43,602 bases of DNA from Dehalococcoidia bacterium (lineage in GTDB: Bacteria > Chloroflexota > Dehalococcoidia > UBA2979). The notes under the pieces are model-generated. The model made no database searches. It was not told the DNA's origin and worked only from the letters and a program-made list of their open reading frames with translations. The stretch is from the NCBI GenBank assembly GCA_029246995.1, contig JAQWMB010000003.1:1-43602 (forward strand), in the 5' to 3' direction. A program made the position numbers and the translations under genes. Positions 19,319-27,861 of this stretch are shown here, piece by piece. Each line of letters begins with the position of its first letter. Positions within the stretch are counted from its first letter, which is position 1.

Positions 19319-19715
19319 CTAATTCCTCGCTAATAAGTTCTTTTCCCCACTTAGATGTTGGCCATATTTCTATGTAATCTCCGCACCCAACGATTGTGAT
19401 CATTTTTGCGTCATCTAATATTTCTCTTAATTTTGTAGGTATTAATACTCTTCCTTGTGAGTCAAGATCAATTTCAAAAGCACCAGCTAAAAAATTTCTT
19501 CTTACTTTTCGCCCAATCTGTTTTCTATTACTAACATGTTCGCCGAGTCTTTTTGAAGTTTCCTCTTCAAAACCAGCTGCCGTATAAAGTTCCAAGCACT
19601 TATCAGGACTCTCTTTGATAACTGCACCTTTCAAAAAAGCAGTGCGATACCGAGGGGGAATTGAAATTCTACCTCTAGCATCTATTGCGTAATCATAAGA
19701 ACCAAAAAAATACAT
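19308..19715 (-). CDS. mraZ: Transcriptional regulator MraZ
   Basis: DARGRISIPPRYR and FEIDLDSQGRVLIPTKLRE tandem AbrB-like motifs. Confidence 0.97.
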   Translation of the reverse strand: MYFFGSYDYAIDARGRISIPPRYRTAFLKGAVIKESPDKCLELYTAAGFEEETSKRLGEHVSNRKQIGRKVRRNFLAGAFEIDLDSQGRVLIPTKLREILDDAKMITIVGCGDYIEIWPTSKWGKELISEELDEE

Positions 19716-19736
19716 AAATTGTCCATTAACCTAGAT

Positions 19737-19771
19737 AGGGAATTATTGGGTAATTAGCCCATTTACACCCA
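19737..19771. promoter_or_regulatory. Candidate MraZ operator (four boxes, 10-bp phase)
   Basis: AGGGA-N5-TGGGT-N5-GCCCA-N5-ACCCA starting at 19737, 19747, 19757, 19767, just upstream of mraZ. Confidence 0.75.
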
Positions 19772-19855
19772 TTTCTTATCATTTAAAGTACCAAATTCAA
19801 CCAGATTCGACAAGTATTATCCAAAAAAGTATTAATATTTTTCTTTAGGAATATT

Positions 19856-19883
19856 TTGATTTTATTGGTATAAAAAGTATATT
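19856..19883 (+). promoter_or_regulatory. Candidate -35/-10 promoter for mogA-like/trmD operon
   Basis: TTGATT - 16 bp - TATATT; the -10 ends 9 nt before the annotated start, so the transcript may be nearly leaderless. Confidence 0.35.
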
Positions 19884-19892
19884 TTTAGTAGA

Positions 19893-20432
19893 ATGATTAT
19901 TCTAATGGAAGAAATTAATAAAAGAAAAGCTTTAATTATCGTTTTAAGCGATCTTGGCTCTCAAGGTAAAAGAGAAGATACTGCAGGCGCATCAGTGAAA
20001 ATGATATTAGAGAATCATTCATTTAATATCATTAAAAAAATAATCATTCCTGATGATTATCAGACTTTGGTAAATCTCTTGATTGATTCAACTATCGAGA
20101 GCTTTAAAAATGTAGACATGATTTTAACCATTGGTGGAACTGGTTTGTCTCCTAGGGATATTACACCTCAAGCGACAAAAGATATCTTAGACTTAGAAAT
20201 ACCTGGAATATCAGAACTTATTCGGATTAAGGGATATGAATTTAATCATTTTTCAATACTCAGTAGAAGCATTGCTGGTGTGCGTAATAAAGTATTAATT
20301 ATTAATCTTCCGGGTAGCCTAAAAGGTGCTACAGAAAGTCTTAATATAATTGTTGATCAGCTTGAACATCTTTTAACTCAAATACAAGGAGTCATTGATG
20401 CTGAACATAAGGAGTTGAATAGTGAAAGTTAA
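19893..20432 (+). CDS. MogA/MoaB family molybdenum cofactor biosynthesis protein
   Basis: LTIGGTGLSPRDITPQATKDIL and NLPGSLKGATESL; alternative ATG at 19905. Confidence 0.9.
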   Translation: MIILMEEINKRKALIIVLSDLGSQGKREDTAGASVKMILENHSFNIIKKIIIPDDYQTLVNLLIDSTIESFKNVDMILTIGGTGLSPRDITPQATKDILDLEIPGISELIRIKGYEFNHFSILSRSIAGVRNKVLIINLPGSLKGATESLNIIVDQLEHLLTQIQGVIDAEHKELNSES

Positions 20433-21156
20433 TATACTAACTTTATTTCCTGAATTTTTTTCTAGTCCATTAAATGTTTCTATTTTAAATCGAGCAATTA
20501 ATGAAAAAATTATTCATGTAGATATTCATGATTTAAGGGAATGGGGTATTGGGAAACATCGTCAAGTTGATGACACTTCATATGGAGGAGGTCCGGGTAT
20601 GGTATTAATGGCTGAGCCATTGATTAGGTCTATAGATGAAATTTCTAAAATGCAATCCGAGCAAGCCCATGTAATCTTGATGACACCTCAGGGAGAACAA
20701 TTAAACTACGAAACTGCAAAAAACATTGCCAAACAAAAAAATATAATTATTGTATGTGGAAAATATGAAGGTATTGATGAAAGAGTTGTAGAAAAGAGCA
20801 TTGATCAACAAATATCTTTAGCCGATGTTGTTTTTTCTGGTGGTGAAATACCAGCATTAGCATTAATAGATTCAGTTTCAAGATTAATACCAGGTGTTTT
20901 AGGCGATGCAGAATCTTTAAATGAAGAATCATTTTGTGATAATTTACTTGAATATCCACATTATACAAAACCTGCTTCTGTCCATGATATGCATGTACCA
21001 GAAGTGCTTTTATCAGGTAATCATAAAATGATTAACGATTGGCGTCACAAGCAGCAAATTTTACGCACAGCTTTAAAAAGAAAAGATTTAATTGAAAAAA
21101 AAGAATTAACTACTGAAGAAAAAAAATGGCTAGTTGAAAGTAATGATGAAACGTAG
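20422..21156 (+). CDS. trmD: tRNA (guanine-N1)-methyltransferase TrmD
   Basis: DDTSYGGGPGMVLMAEPL, CGKYEGIDERV, GGEIPALALIDSVSRLIPGVLG; GTG start. Confidence 0.98.
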   Translation: MKVNILTLFPEFFSSPLNVSILNRAINEKIIHVDIHDLREWGIGKHRQVDDTSYGGGPGMVLMAEPLIRSIDEISKMQSEQAHVILMTPQGEQLNYETAKNIAKQKNIIIVCGKYEGIDERVVEKSIDQQISLADVVFSGGEIPALALIDSVSRLIPGVLGDAESLNEESFCDNLLEYPHYTKPASVHDMHVPEVLLSGNHKMINDWRHKQQILRTALKRKDLIEKKELTTEEKKWLVESNDET

Positions 21157-21199
21157 AATAATCTATAGATATTAATTATTAATGTAACGGGAAAGTTAG

Positions 21200-21538
21200 A
21201 TGAATAAAAATTTACTAGAAGAAATTGCTATAACTACTAATCCTCATCTGGAAGACGTGAGGCCAGGTGATCAAATCAGAATTTCATACAGAATTGTAGA
21301 AGGTGACAGAGAAAGGCTGCAGCCTTTTGAAGGTATTGTAATCAAAAGAAGAAATGGCAAGGATGGCAGTATTACTGTCAGAAGAATTGCATCTGGGGTT
21401 GGGGTTGAAAGAACGATCCCATTACAATCAAATCGTGTAGAAAAGGTAGAGCTTATACAAAGAGGTAAAGTTCGTCGTTCTAAGCTCTATTTCTTAAGAG
21501 GCAGGACAGGTAAATCTGCTCGATTAAAACAGAAATAG
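21200..21538 (+). CDS. rplS: 50S ribosomal protein L19
   Basis: RPGDQIRISYRIVEGDRERLQPFEGIVIKRRNG... RRSKLYFLRGRTGKSARLK. Confidence 0.99.
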   Translation: MNKNLLEEIAITTNPHLEDVRPGDQIRISYRIVEGDRERLQPFEGIVIKRRNGKDGSITVRRIASGVGVERTIPLQSNRVEKVELIQRGKVRRSKLYFLRGRTGKSARLKQK

Positions 21539-21572
21539 TTGTTTATCTTTTCATAGACTATTGGCATATTAG

Positions 21573-24275
21573 TTGAATATTAAAAACATTAATTCTGATC
21601 AAGGCTTAATTAGCTTAAAATATGTAAGGGTTGCTGTAAATACTGGTCGTCCTACAAGGATGCTTTTTAGTTATCATCTTAAAGATGGTATGCAGATTCA
21701 ATCAGGTTCTCTAGTATTAGTCCCATTTGCAAAACGAATATTGCAAGGAATAGTTGTAGAAGGCCCACTAGATCTGCCTGGATACCATGGTAAAACTAGG
21801 CCAGTAGATAGTATTCTTAATGATTTTCAACCAATTTCTTCAGATCATTTAAAACTTGCTAAATGGATAAGTGGTTTCTATTTATCTCCTCAGTGGGAAA
21901 CTTTTTCAATGATGTTTCCACCAGGCATTAGCCAAAAACCAATAGAAACTATAAAAAAAATTGCAAGCAATGATCAATTAATAAACGAAGATTTGAAAGA
22001 TCTTTATGATGATATTGATATGCAAGGGATAGATGCAGCTAAATTAAAAAAAAAATATCCAAAAAAGTTTAATGCTAATATTGATGAATTGATTTCATCT
22101 AATTTAATTCAAAAGGTATATTCTCTGCCAAGCCTAGTGCCAAAAAATTATGAGATTCAACATATTGAAATAAAGAAAAGCATTATTGAAATTAGGGATT
22201 TTTTAAATAACTATATTGGCTCACGTAAAAATAAAACATCAGAAGTTATTACTTTTATGATGAGGCATCCTTCTTCAATAACTTATGAAAAATTAATAGC
22301 TATTTATAATAAAGTGATTATTAATAAACTAATTGCAAAAAAGATTTTGAACCACGATCTTGATTCACACTTAGTGGTTTTTGATTTGCAAAAATTTTCA
22401 ATGGATGAAATACTTGACTTAACTTGTCTTACATATGAAAAAACTGCTAAAAAAGTACTTAATTTTTTTATAGATAAATCAAATTTTATAGAATCATATA
22501 TATCAACTCAAAATATAAAAAAAATTTTTGGTCCATCTTCCAATCAAGCGTTAGAATTTTTATTTTATTTAGGAATGATAAAATATAAAAAACGCAATGA
22601 ATCCAGTGATTCAATTTTTAAATCAAATAATGAATTGAGAAGTAAAAAAACATTAACTAAAGAACAAAAAAGTGCTGTAAGTGAGATTAGTGAGAGTGTA
22701 AATAATAATTTAGGTCAATCTTTTGTGATATATGGTGCTAGAGAATCAGGTAAACTTGAAACATGCTTGAACATTATAAAAAATCTTTCTGCTGAATCAC
22801 AAAGTTCTTTAGTAATTTCACCTAGTATTGCAAATAGTTCATTGATTTATTCTCGTTTTAAAGAATTTTTTGATTCTAATTTAATCTTAATAAACTCTGA
22901 TTCAACAAAAAAAAATTTTTTAGAAAAATGGCACAGTATTCAAAATTCTGATTATAAGGTTATTATATCAACAAAATTTGGATTTACATTACCAGTCAAT
23001 AATTTAAAACTCATAATAATCACAGAAGCAGAAAATTTTTCTTATAAACAGAATTTTTCTTCACCAAGATACGATCTTAAAGATGTTGCAGAATATTTAG
23101 CATTGAATTTTGGGATTACAATTGTGTATCTTACTTCAACTATGAATGCTAGTTTATGGCTTCAAGCTTATCAAGAAAAGATCATAAAAATTAATCTACC
23201 TGGAAAAATTAATAGAATTCTTCAATCAAATGGTAATTATAAAATATGGCGCAAGCAATCATTACCAAATGTTCAATTAGATGCAATCAAGGATCCTAGC
23301 ACAATTTTTTCATCAGGTATTTTAGAAACTATCAAAAAAAATATAGAAAAAAATATTCAAAGCATAATCATTATGAATAGACGTGGATTTGCAAAATACC
23401 TAATTTGTAAATGTGGAAAAAAGATTTTGTGTGAAAATTGCTTTTCCCCTATGTCTGTGCAGCAAGAATCTAAAGATTTAAATAATTTTAATACTATCTT
23501 TCTTTTTTGTTATCAATGTGGGAATAAATCTAAGAAAGTAAAAAGCTGTAATAAGTGTATGAGTAATTATTTACCATTAAGAGCAGGCACTAATATGGCT
23601 GAAGATTTGCTTCATAAAAAAATAAAAGATGCAAAAATTATTAGACTTGATAGTGATTCGGTTCTTGAATATGGAACTGGAGATAGACTTGTCAATGCTG
23701 TAAAAAATGCAGATATTATTTTAGGAACAAAAAAAATTTTAGATATTCATGAATTACAAAAGTCTCCATTTGTTTGCTTGCTATTACCTGAATATAATGA
23801 AAACGAAATTGATTATAGATATCAAGAAAGTATTTTTCAATTAATTATGGAGTCAATAGACTTCGTTGATGTGAATAATCCATTACATAAAGTAGTCATT
23901 CAGTCTATTAATCCGAATGAATTGATAATAAAGAATGCATTAGATAGAAATGTGGATGCTTTTTATCAAAGAGAGCTTGAGTGGCGATCACTTTATGAAT
24001 ATCCACCTTATACTCAAATATTAAAATTAGAATTTAATCATGACGATGGTAGCTTCGCAGCTGAGGAAGCAAATAGACTATATAAAGAACTGATTGAAAA
24101 AATAAATAATAACAATATTAAAATATTTGGTCCAATAAAACTTCAAAAGGATATTATGCGCAATAAGGAAAGATGGATAATATATTTAAAAGGTCAAGAT
24201 GCTAACATTTATATATCAAATGTTGATATTCCAATTGGCTGGCAAGTAGATTTAAATCCCATGGAAATAAATTAA
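21573..24275 (+). CDS. priA: Primosomal protein N' (PriA-like), helicase motifs degenerate
   Basis: PriA 3'-BD-like N-terminus; NRRGFAKYLICKCGKKILCENC...CYQCG...CNKC zinc-binding region; Walker A replaced by GARESGKL; TTG start. Confidence 0.85.
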   Translation: MNIKNINSDQGLISLKYVRVAVNTGRPTRMLFSYHLKDGMQIQSGSLVLVPFAKRILQGIVVEGPLDLPGYHGKTRPVDSILNDFQPISSDHLKLAKWISGFYLSPQWETFSMMFPPGISQKPIETIKKIASNDQLINEDLKDLYDDIDMQGIDAAKLKKKYPKKFNANIDELISSNLIQKVYSLPSLVPKNYEIQHIEIKKSIIEIRDFLNNYIGSRKNKTSEVITFMMRHPSSITYEKLIAIYNKVIINKLIAKKILNHDLDSHLVVFDLQKFSMDEILDLTCLTYEKTAKKVLNFFIDKSNFIESYISTQNIKKIFGPSSNQALEFLFYLGMIKYKKRNESSDSIFKSNNELRSKKTLTKEQKSAVSEISESVNNNLGQSFVIYGARESGKLETCLNIIKNLSAESQSSLVISPSIANSSLIYSRFKEFFDSNLILINSDSTKKNFLEKWHSIQNSDYKVIISTKFGFTLPVNNLKLIIITEAENFSYKQNFSSPRYDLKDVAEYLALNFGITIVYLTSTMNASLWLQAYQEKIIKINLPGKINRILQSNGNYKIWRKQSLPNVQLDAIKDPSTIFSSGILETIKKNIEKNIQSIIIMNRRGFAKYLICKCGKKILCENCFSPMSVQQESKDLNNFNTIFLFCYQCGNKSKKVKSCNKCMSNYLPLRAGTNMAEDLLHKKIKDAKIIRLDSDSVLEYGTGDRLVNAVKNADIILGTKKILDIHELQKSPFVCLLLPEYNENEIDYRYQESIFQLIMESIDFVDVNNPLHKVVIQSINPNELIIKNALDRNVDAFYQRELEWRSLYEYPPYTQILKLEFNHDDGSFAAEEANRLYKELIEKINNNNIKIFGPIKLQKDIMRNKERWIIYLKGQDANIYISNVDIPIGWQVDLNPMEIN

Positions 24276-24286
24276 GGAATAATTAA

Positions 24287-24787
24287 ATGATTGTGAGGCC
24301 AATTCGTTACCTCGGTGATCCAGTACTAAGAAAAAAAGCTAAGCAAGTTGAATTGATAAATGATGATATTCATGTTTTAGTTGAAAGTATGTTTAGTTCT
24401 ATGAATAAAGCTCAAGGTGTTGGCTTAGCTGCACCGCAAGTAGGAGTAAATTTAGCTATTGCAGTGATTGATATTCCTACTCATGAACCTTTTACAATTA
24501 TAAATCCTGTTATAACGAAGTCTAACGGTATGAGAATTGTTGAAAATGAAGGATGCCTCTCAGTTCCTGGTTATCGTGGTAATCCTGAAAGAAGCATAGA
24601 AGTTTTTGTAGAAGCACGAGATGTAAATAACAAAAAAATTAAATTTCATGCTCAAGATAATTTACTAGCTCAAGTGCTTGAACATGAGATTGATCATTTG
24701 CAAGGCTCTCTTTATATTGACAGATTGAAAGACATCAATGAATTAGTCAAATTGAATAGCCTTGATTGGAATGATCCAGAAGAATAG
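24287..24787 (+). CDS. def: Peptide deformylase
   Basis: GVGLAAPQVGV, EGCLSVPG, LEHEIDHLQG. Confidence 0.98.
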   Translation: MIVRPIRYLGDPVLRKKAKQVELINDDIHVLVESMFSSMNKAQGVGLAAPQVGVNLAIAVIDIPTHEPFTIINPVITKSNGMRIVENEGCLSVPGYRGNPERSIEVFVEARDVNNKKIKFHAQDNLLAQVLEHEIDHLQGSLYIDRLKDINELVKLNSLDWNDPEE

Positions 24788-24818
24788 ATGTAAAATTCAA
24801 TCTATGAAAGTAGGTGTC

Positions 24819-25121
24819 ATGGAATTTATTTATCCAATTTTTATTGCCATTGCATTTTATTTTATTTTACTTAAACCGGTAATGAAAGATCAAAAATTAA
24901 AAAAGAAAACAATGTCATCTTTAAAAATTGGTGATACAGTAGTGTTTTCTGGAGGATTGGTTGCTGTAATCGATGAGATTATTGTTACTAAGTCTGGGAC
25001 GTCTTTATTAAAATTAATCTTAAATAATAATACAGTAATATATTCTTTACCTGAGTCAATCGATAGACTTGTTGAAGATGATACTGTTCTAAGTAACATG
25101 AAAGATATAATAAAAAAATAG
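24819..25121 (+). CDS. yajC: Preprotein translocase subunit YajC (start revised from track 24762)
   Basis: MEFIYPIFIAIAFYFILLKPVMKDQKLKKK...LKIGDTVVFSGGLVAVIDEI; upstream of secD; ATG at 24819 avoids overlap with def. Confidence 0.88.
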   Translation: MEFIYPIFIAIAFYFILLKPVMKDQKLKKKTMSSLKIGDTVVFSGGLVAVIDEIIVTKSGTSLLKLILNNNTVIYSLPESIDRLVEDDTVLSNMKDIIKK

Positions 25122-25132
25122 GATAGGTTTTT

Positions 25133-26530
25133 ATGTTTAAACGTCATTTCATAAGCTTATTTTTCACTATTTTTATTTCAATTTTTTCTGCTTATTTATT
25201 TCTACCAAATGCTACACCTAATTTTTTGCCAAACTCAATACAAGAATCAATAATATGGCCTGAATCTGCTGGCGGTCTCTCTATAGGTAATTTCCAAAGA
25301 GATTCTATGAGGCTCGGCTTAGATCTCCAAGGAGGCACAAGATTATTGTTAAAAGCAATCTTTCCAGAGGAGTTTGAAGGTGATTCAAATTCTGTTTTAG
25401 AAGGAACCATACAAGTCCTTCGTAAAAGAGTTGATGGTGCTGGAGTTGCTGAGGCAGAAATTACTAGACAAGATCAAGATATGATTTCTATTCAATTGCC
25501 TGGATTGAATACTGAAGAGGCAAGAAATTTATTGGGACGGACAGCAAGATTGAAGTTTTGTGAACCAATTGCAATTGCTCCTTTTCAATCTGAACCATGT
25601 GATGAAAATGGTGAATTTGTTCAAGCATACGGAGAGGTGGATGGCAAGATCATTGCTATGTCTGGTTCTTTACTTAAGCCCAATGCTTTTGTTGGTACGG
25701 ATACTTTAGGTAATCCAGCGGTTGGGTTTGAATGGCAAAATGATGGACCAGAGATATCCAAGCAAGTAACTACAAGGTTAATTGGTCAACGTTTAGCAAT
25801 TTTTTTAGACGATGAAGTTTTATCCGCACCAACTGTTAATGCTACAATTATCAAACAAGGCCAAATTACTGGATTAGGCCTAGAACGAGCTAGGCAATTG
25901 GTCATTCAGTTAAACTCCGGTTCATTGCCAGTTGATTTGCAGATACTTTCTGAGCAAAGCGTTGATGCAACATTAGGTCAAGATTCAATTGATAAATCAT
26001 TAGTCGCAGGGCAACTTGGCTTAATGTTAGTATGTTTCTTTATGTTGCTTTACTATGGTTTGCTTGGTGGGGTTTCTGTAATTGCGTTACTTGTTTATTC
26101 ATTATTGACACTTGCCTTATTTAAATTGATACCAATAACATTAACTTTAGCAGGTATAGGTGCCTTCGTTTTATCTGTAGGAATGGCTGTTGATGCTAAT
26201 ATACTTATCTTTGAAAGAATGAAAGAAGAATTGAGGTCTGGTAGAAGTTATGTGAGTTCGCTAGAGATAGGTTTTGGAAGAGCCTGGCCTTCTATTCGAG
26301 ATTCTAATGCTACAACATTAATAACTTGTCTTATTTTGTATTCTCTCGGGGGTGGAATTGCATTACCAGGAATGGGTTCATTTAGCGCTCCGCTGGTACA
26401 AGGATTTGCTATTACTCTAGCAATTGGAGTATTAATTTCTATGTATACAGCAGTTTTTTTCACTAAATCAATGTTGTATTTTCTTGGTAAGTATCAAAGG
26501 TTCAGAAGATTTGTTGGTGAAGAAGTATGA
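25133..26530 (+). CDS. secD: Protein translocase subunit SecD
   Basis: LGLDLQGGTRLLL, VLRKRVDGAGVAEAEI, VGMAVDANILIFERMKEEL. Confidence 0.97.
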   Translation: MFKRHFISLFFTIFISIFSAYLFLPNATPNFLPNSIQESIIWPESAGGLSIGNFQRDSMRLGLDLQGGTRLLLKAIFPEEFEGDSNSVLEGTIQVLRKRVDGAGVAEAEITRQDQDMISIQLPGLNTEEARNLLGRTARLKFCEPIAIAPFQSEPCDENGEFVQAYGEVDGKIIAMSGSLLKPNAFVGTDTLGNPAVGFEWQNDGPEISKQVTTRLIGQRLAIFLDDEVLSAPTVNATIIKQGQITGLGLERARQLVIQLNSGSLPVDLQILSEQSVDATLGQDSIDKSLVAGQLGLMLVCFFMLLYYGLLGGVSVIALLVYSLLTLALFKLIPITLTLAGIGAFVLSVGMAVDANILIFERMKEELRSGRSYVSSLEIGFGRAWPSIRDSNATTLITCLILYSLGGGIALPGMGSFSAPLVQGFAITLAIGVLISMYTAVFFTKSMLYFLGKYQRFRRFVGEEV

Positions 26531-27858
26531 AATTAAATTTTGTTAAAACAAGGATATATTTCTTTATAGTCAGCGGCGTCTTAGTTATTTCTTCTTTAGT
26601 TTTGTTGGCTATCCCTCCAGCTTTTGTTCCAGGTATAGATTTTTCTTCTGGAACGACAATGTTAATTTCTAGTGATTCAAAGTTTGATCAATCTGAAATA
26701 CGTTTACTATTTGAAAATCTAGGTCATCCTGAAGCAAGAATACAAACATCTATCACTGATAATGGTTTTGAATATTTAATTAGAACGAAAGAATTGAAAG
26801 TGCCACAAGATGCTTTTACGTATACTTCGCCCATTGCTTCAGTCAGTAAAAGTTCAGCTCAGCCTTCTGAGATTGAGATTTTAGGAAACGTTATTGCAAA
26901 TAGCACAAATGAAACTAATGACATTGTTTTCTTACGGGGACTTTTTGAATCTTCACTTGAAAATGACACTAGAGGAATATTAGGCCCTTACTGTAATACT
27001 AATTTAGGCGAAATTGTTTTTGAAGTAAAAAATGGAACAAAATTAGATGTAGTGATGGGACCAAGCGAGAAATGTGCTGGACCTACGGATCAAACTTTTA
27101 GTATTTTATACAACGACTTGGTTGTATATATGCCTTTTCAACAAGGCTCTGATTATACTTCTTTTAAAAGTCAAATTGAAGAGAGAAAAATTAGTACTAA
27201 TTTGGGTGAGCGCTCAACAATAGAATTAGCAATTTATGAAAAATTTGGAAATTTTGATCTTTTAGAATTTTCTTCTGTAAGCCCAATTGTTTCACAAGTT
27301 GCTGTAAGAAATGCAAGTATAGCAGTTCTTATTGCAACCTTTTTTATTATGGCCTACGTGGCCTTTGCTTTCAGTCAAATGCCTAAACCATTTCGTTATG
27401 CATTAGCGGCAATAATTGCTTTAGTCCATGATGTCATTATTGTATTAGGTGTTTTCTCGCTTTTAGGTAAAGTGTTGGATTTTGAAATCAACTTAATGGT
27501 TATCACAGGATTATTAACGATTCTGGGATTTTCTGTTCATGATTCAATAGTTGTATTTGATAGAATACGTGAAAATATTTCTCGTAATCCGCTCAATAAA
27601 CTATCAGATAATGTGAATGTAGCACTTGTAGAAACTTTAGCTCGTTCTTTAAATACATCAGTCACCTTGCTTTTAACTGTCTTAACTTTATTATTTTTAG
27701 GTGGGCCAACTATTAGAGAATTTTTAGTAACAATGCTTGTTGGTATTATAGTAGGAACGTACTCTAGTATTGCTATTGCTGCTCAAGTACTTGTAGCTTG
27801 GGAAGATGGTGATTTTGCTAGAATGCGTAAAAAATTACTGAATCGTAATAAAGCATAA
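26527..27858 (+). CDS. secF: Protein translocase subunit SecF with enlarged first extracytoplasmic loop
   Basis: GIDFSSGTTMLI, LVHDVIIVLGVFSLLG, GFSVHDSIVVFDRIRENI; 443 aa. Confidence 0.95.
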   Translation: MKLNFVKTRIYFFIVSGVLVISSLVLLAIPPAFVPGIDFSSGTTMLISSDSKFDQSEIRLLFENLGHPEARIQTSITDNGFEYLIRTKELKVPQDAFTYTSPIASVSKSSAQPSEIEILGNVIANSTNETNDIVFLRGLFESSLENDTRGILGPYCNTNLGEIVFEVKNGTKLDVVMGPSEKCAGPTDQTFSILYNDLVVYMPFQQGSDYTSFKSQIEERKISTNLGERSTIELAIYEKFGNFDLLEFSSVSPIVSQVAVRNASIAVLIATFFIMAYVAFAFSQMPKPFRYALAAIIALVHDVIIVLGVFSLLGKVLDFEINLMVITGLLTILGFSVHDSIVVFDRIRENISRNPLNKLSDNVNVALVETLARSLNTSVTLLLTVLTLLFLGGPTIREFLVTMLVGIIVGTYSSIAIAAQVLVAWEDGDFARMRKKLLNRNKA

Positions 27859-27861
27859 CTT

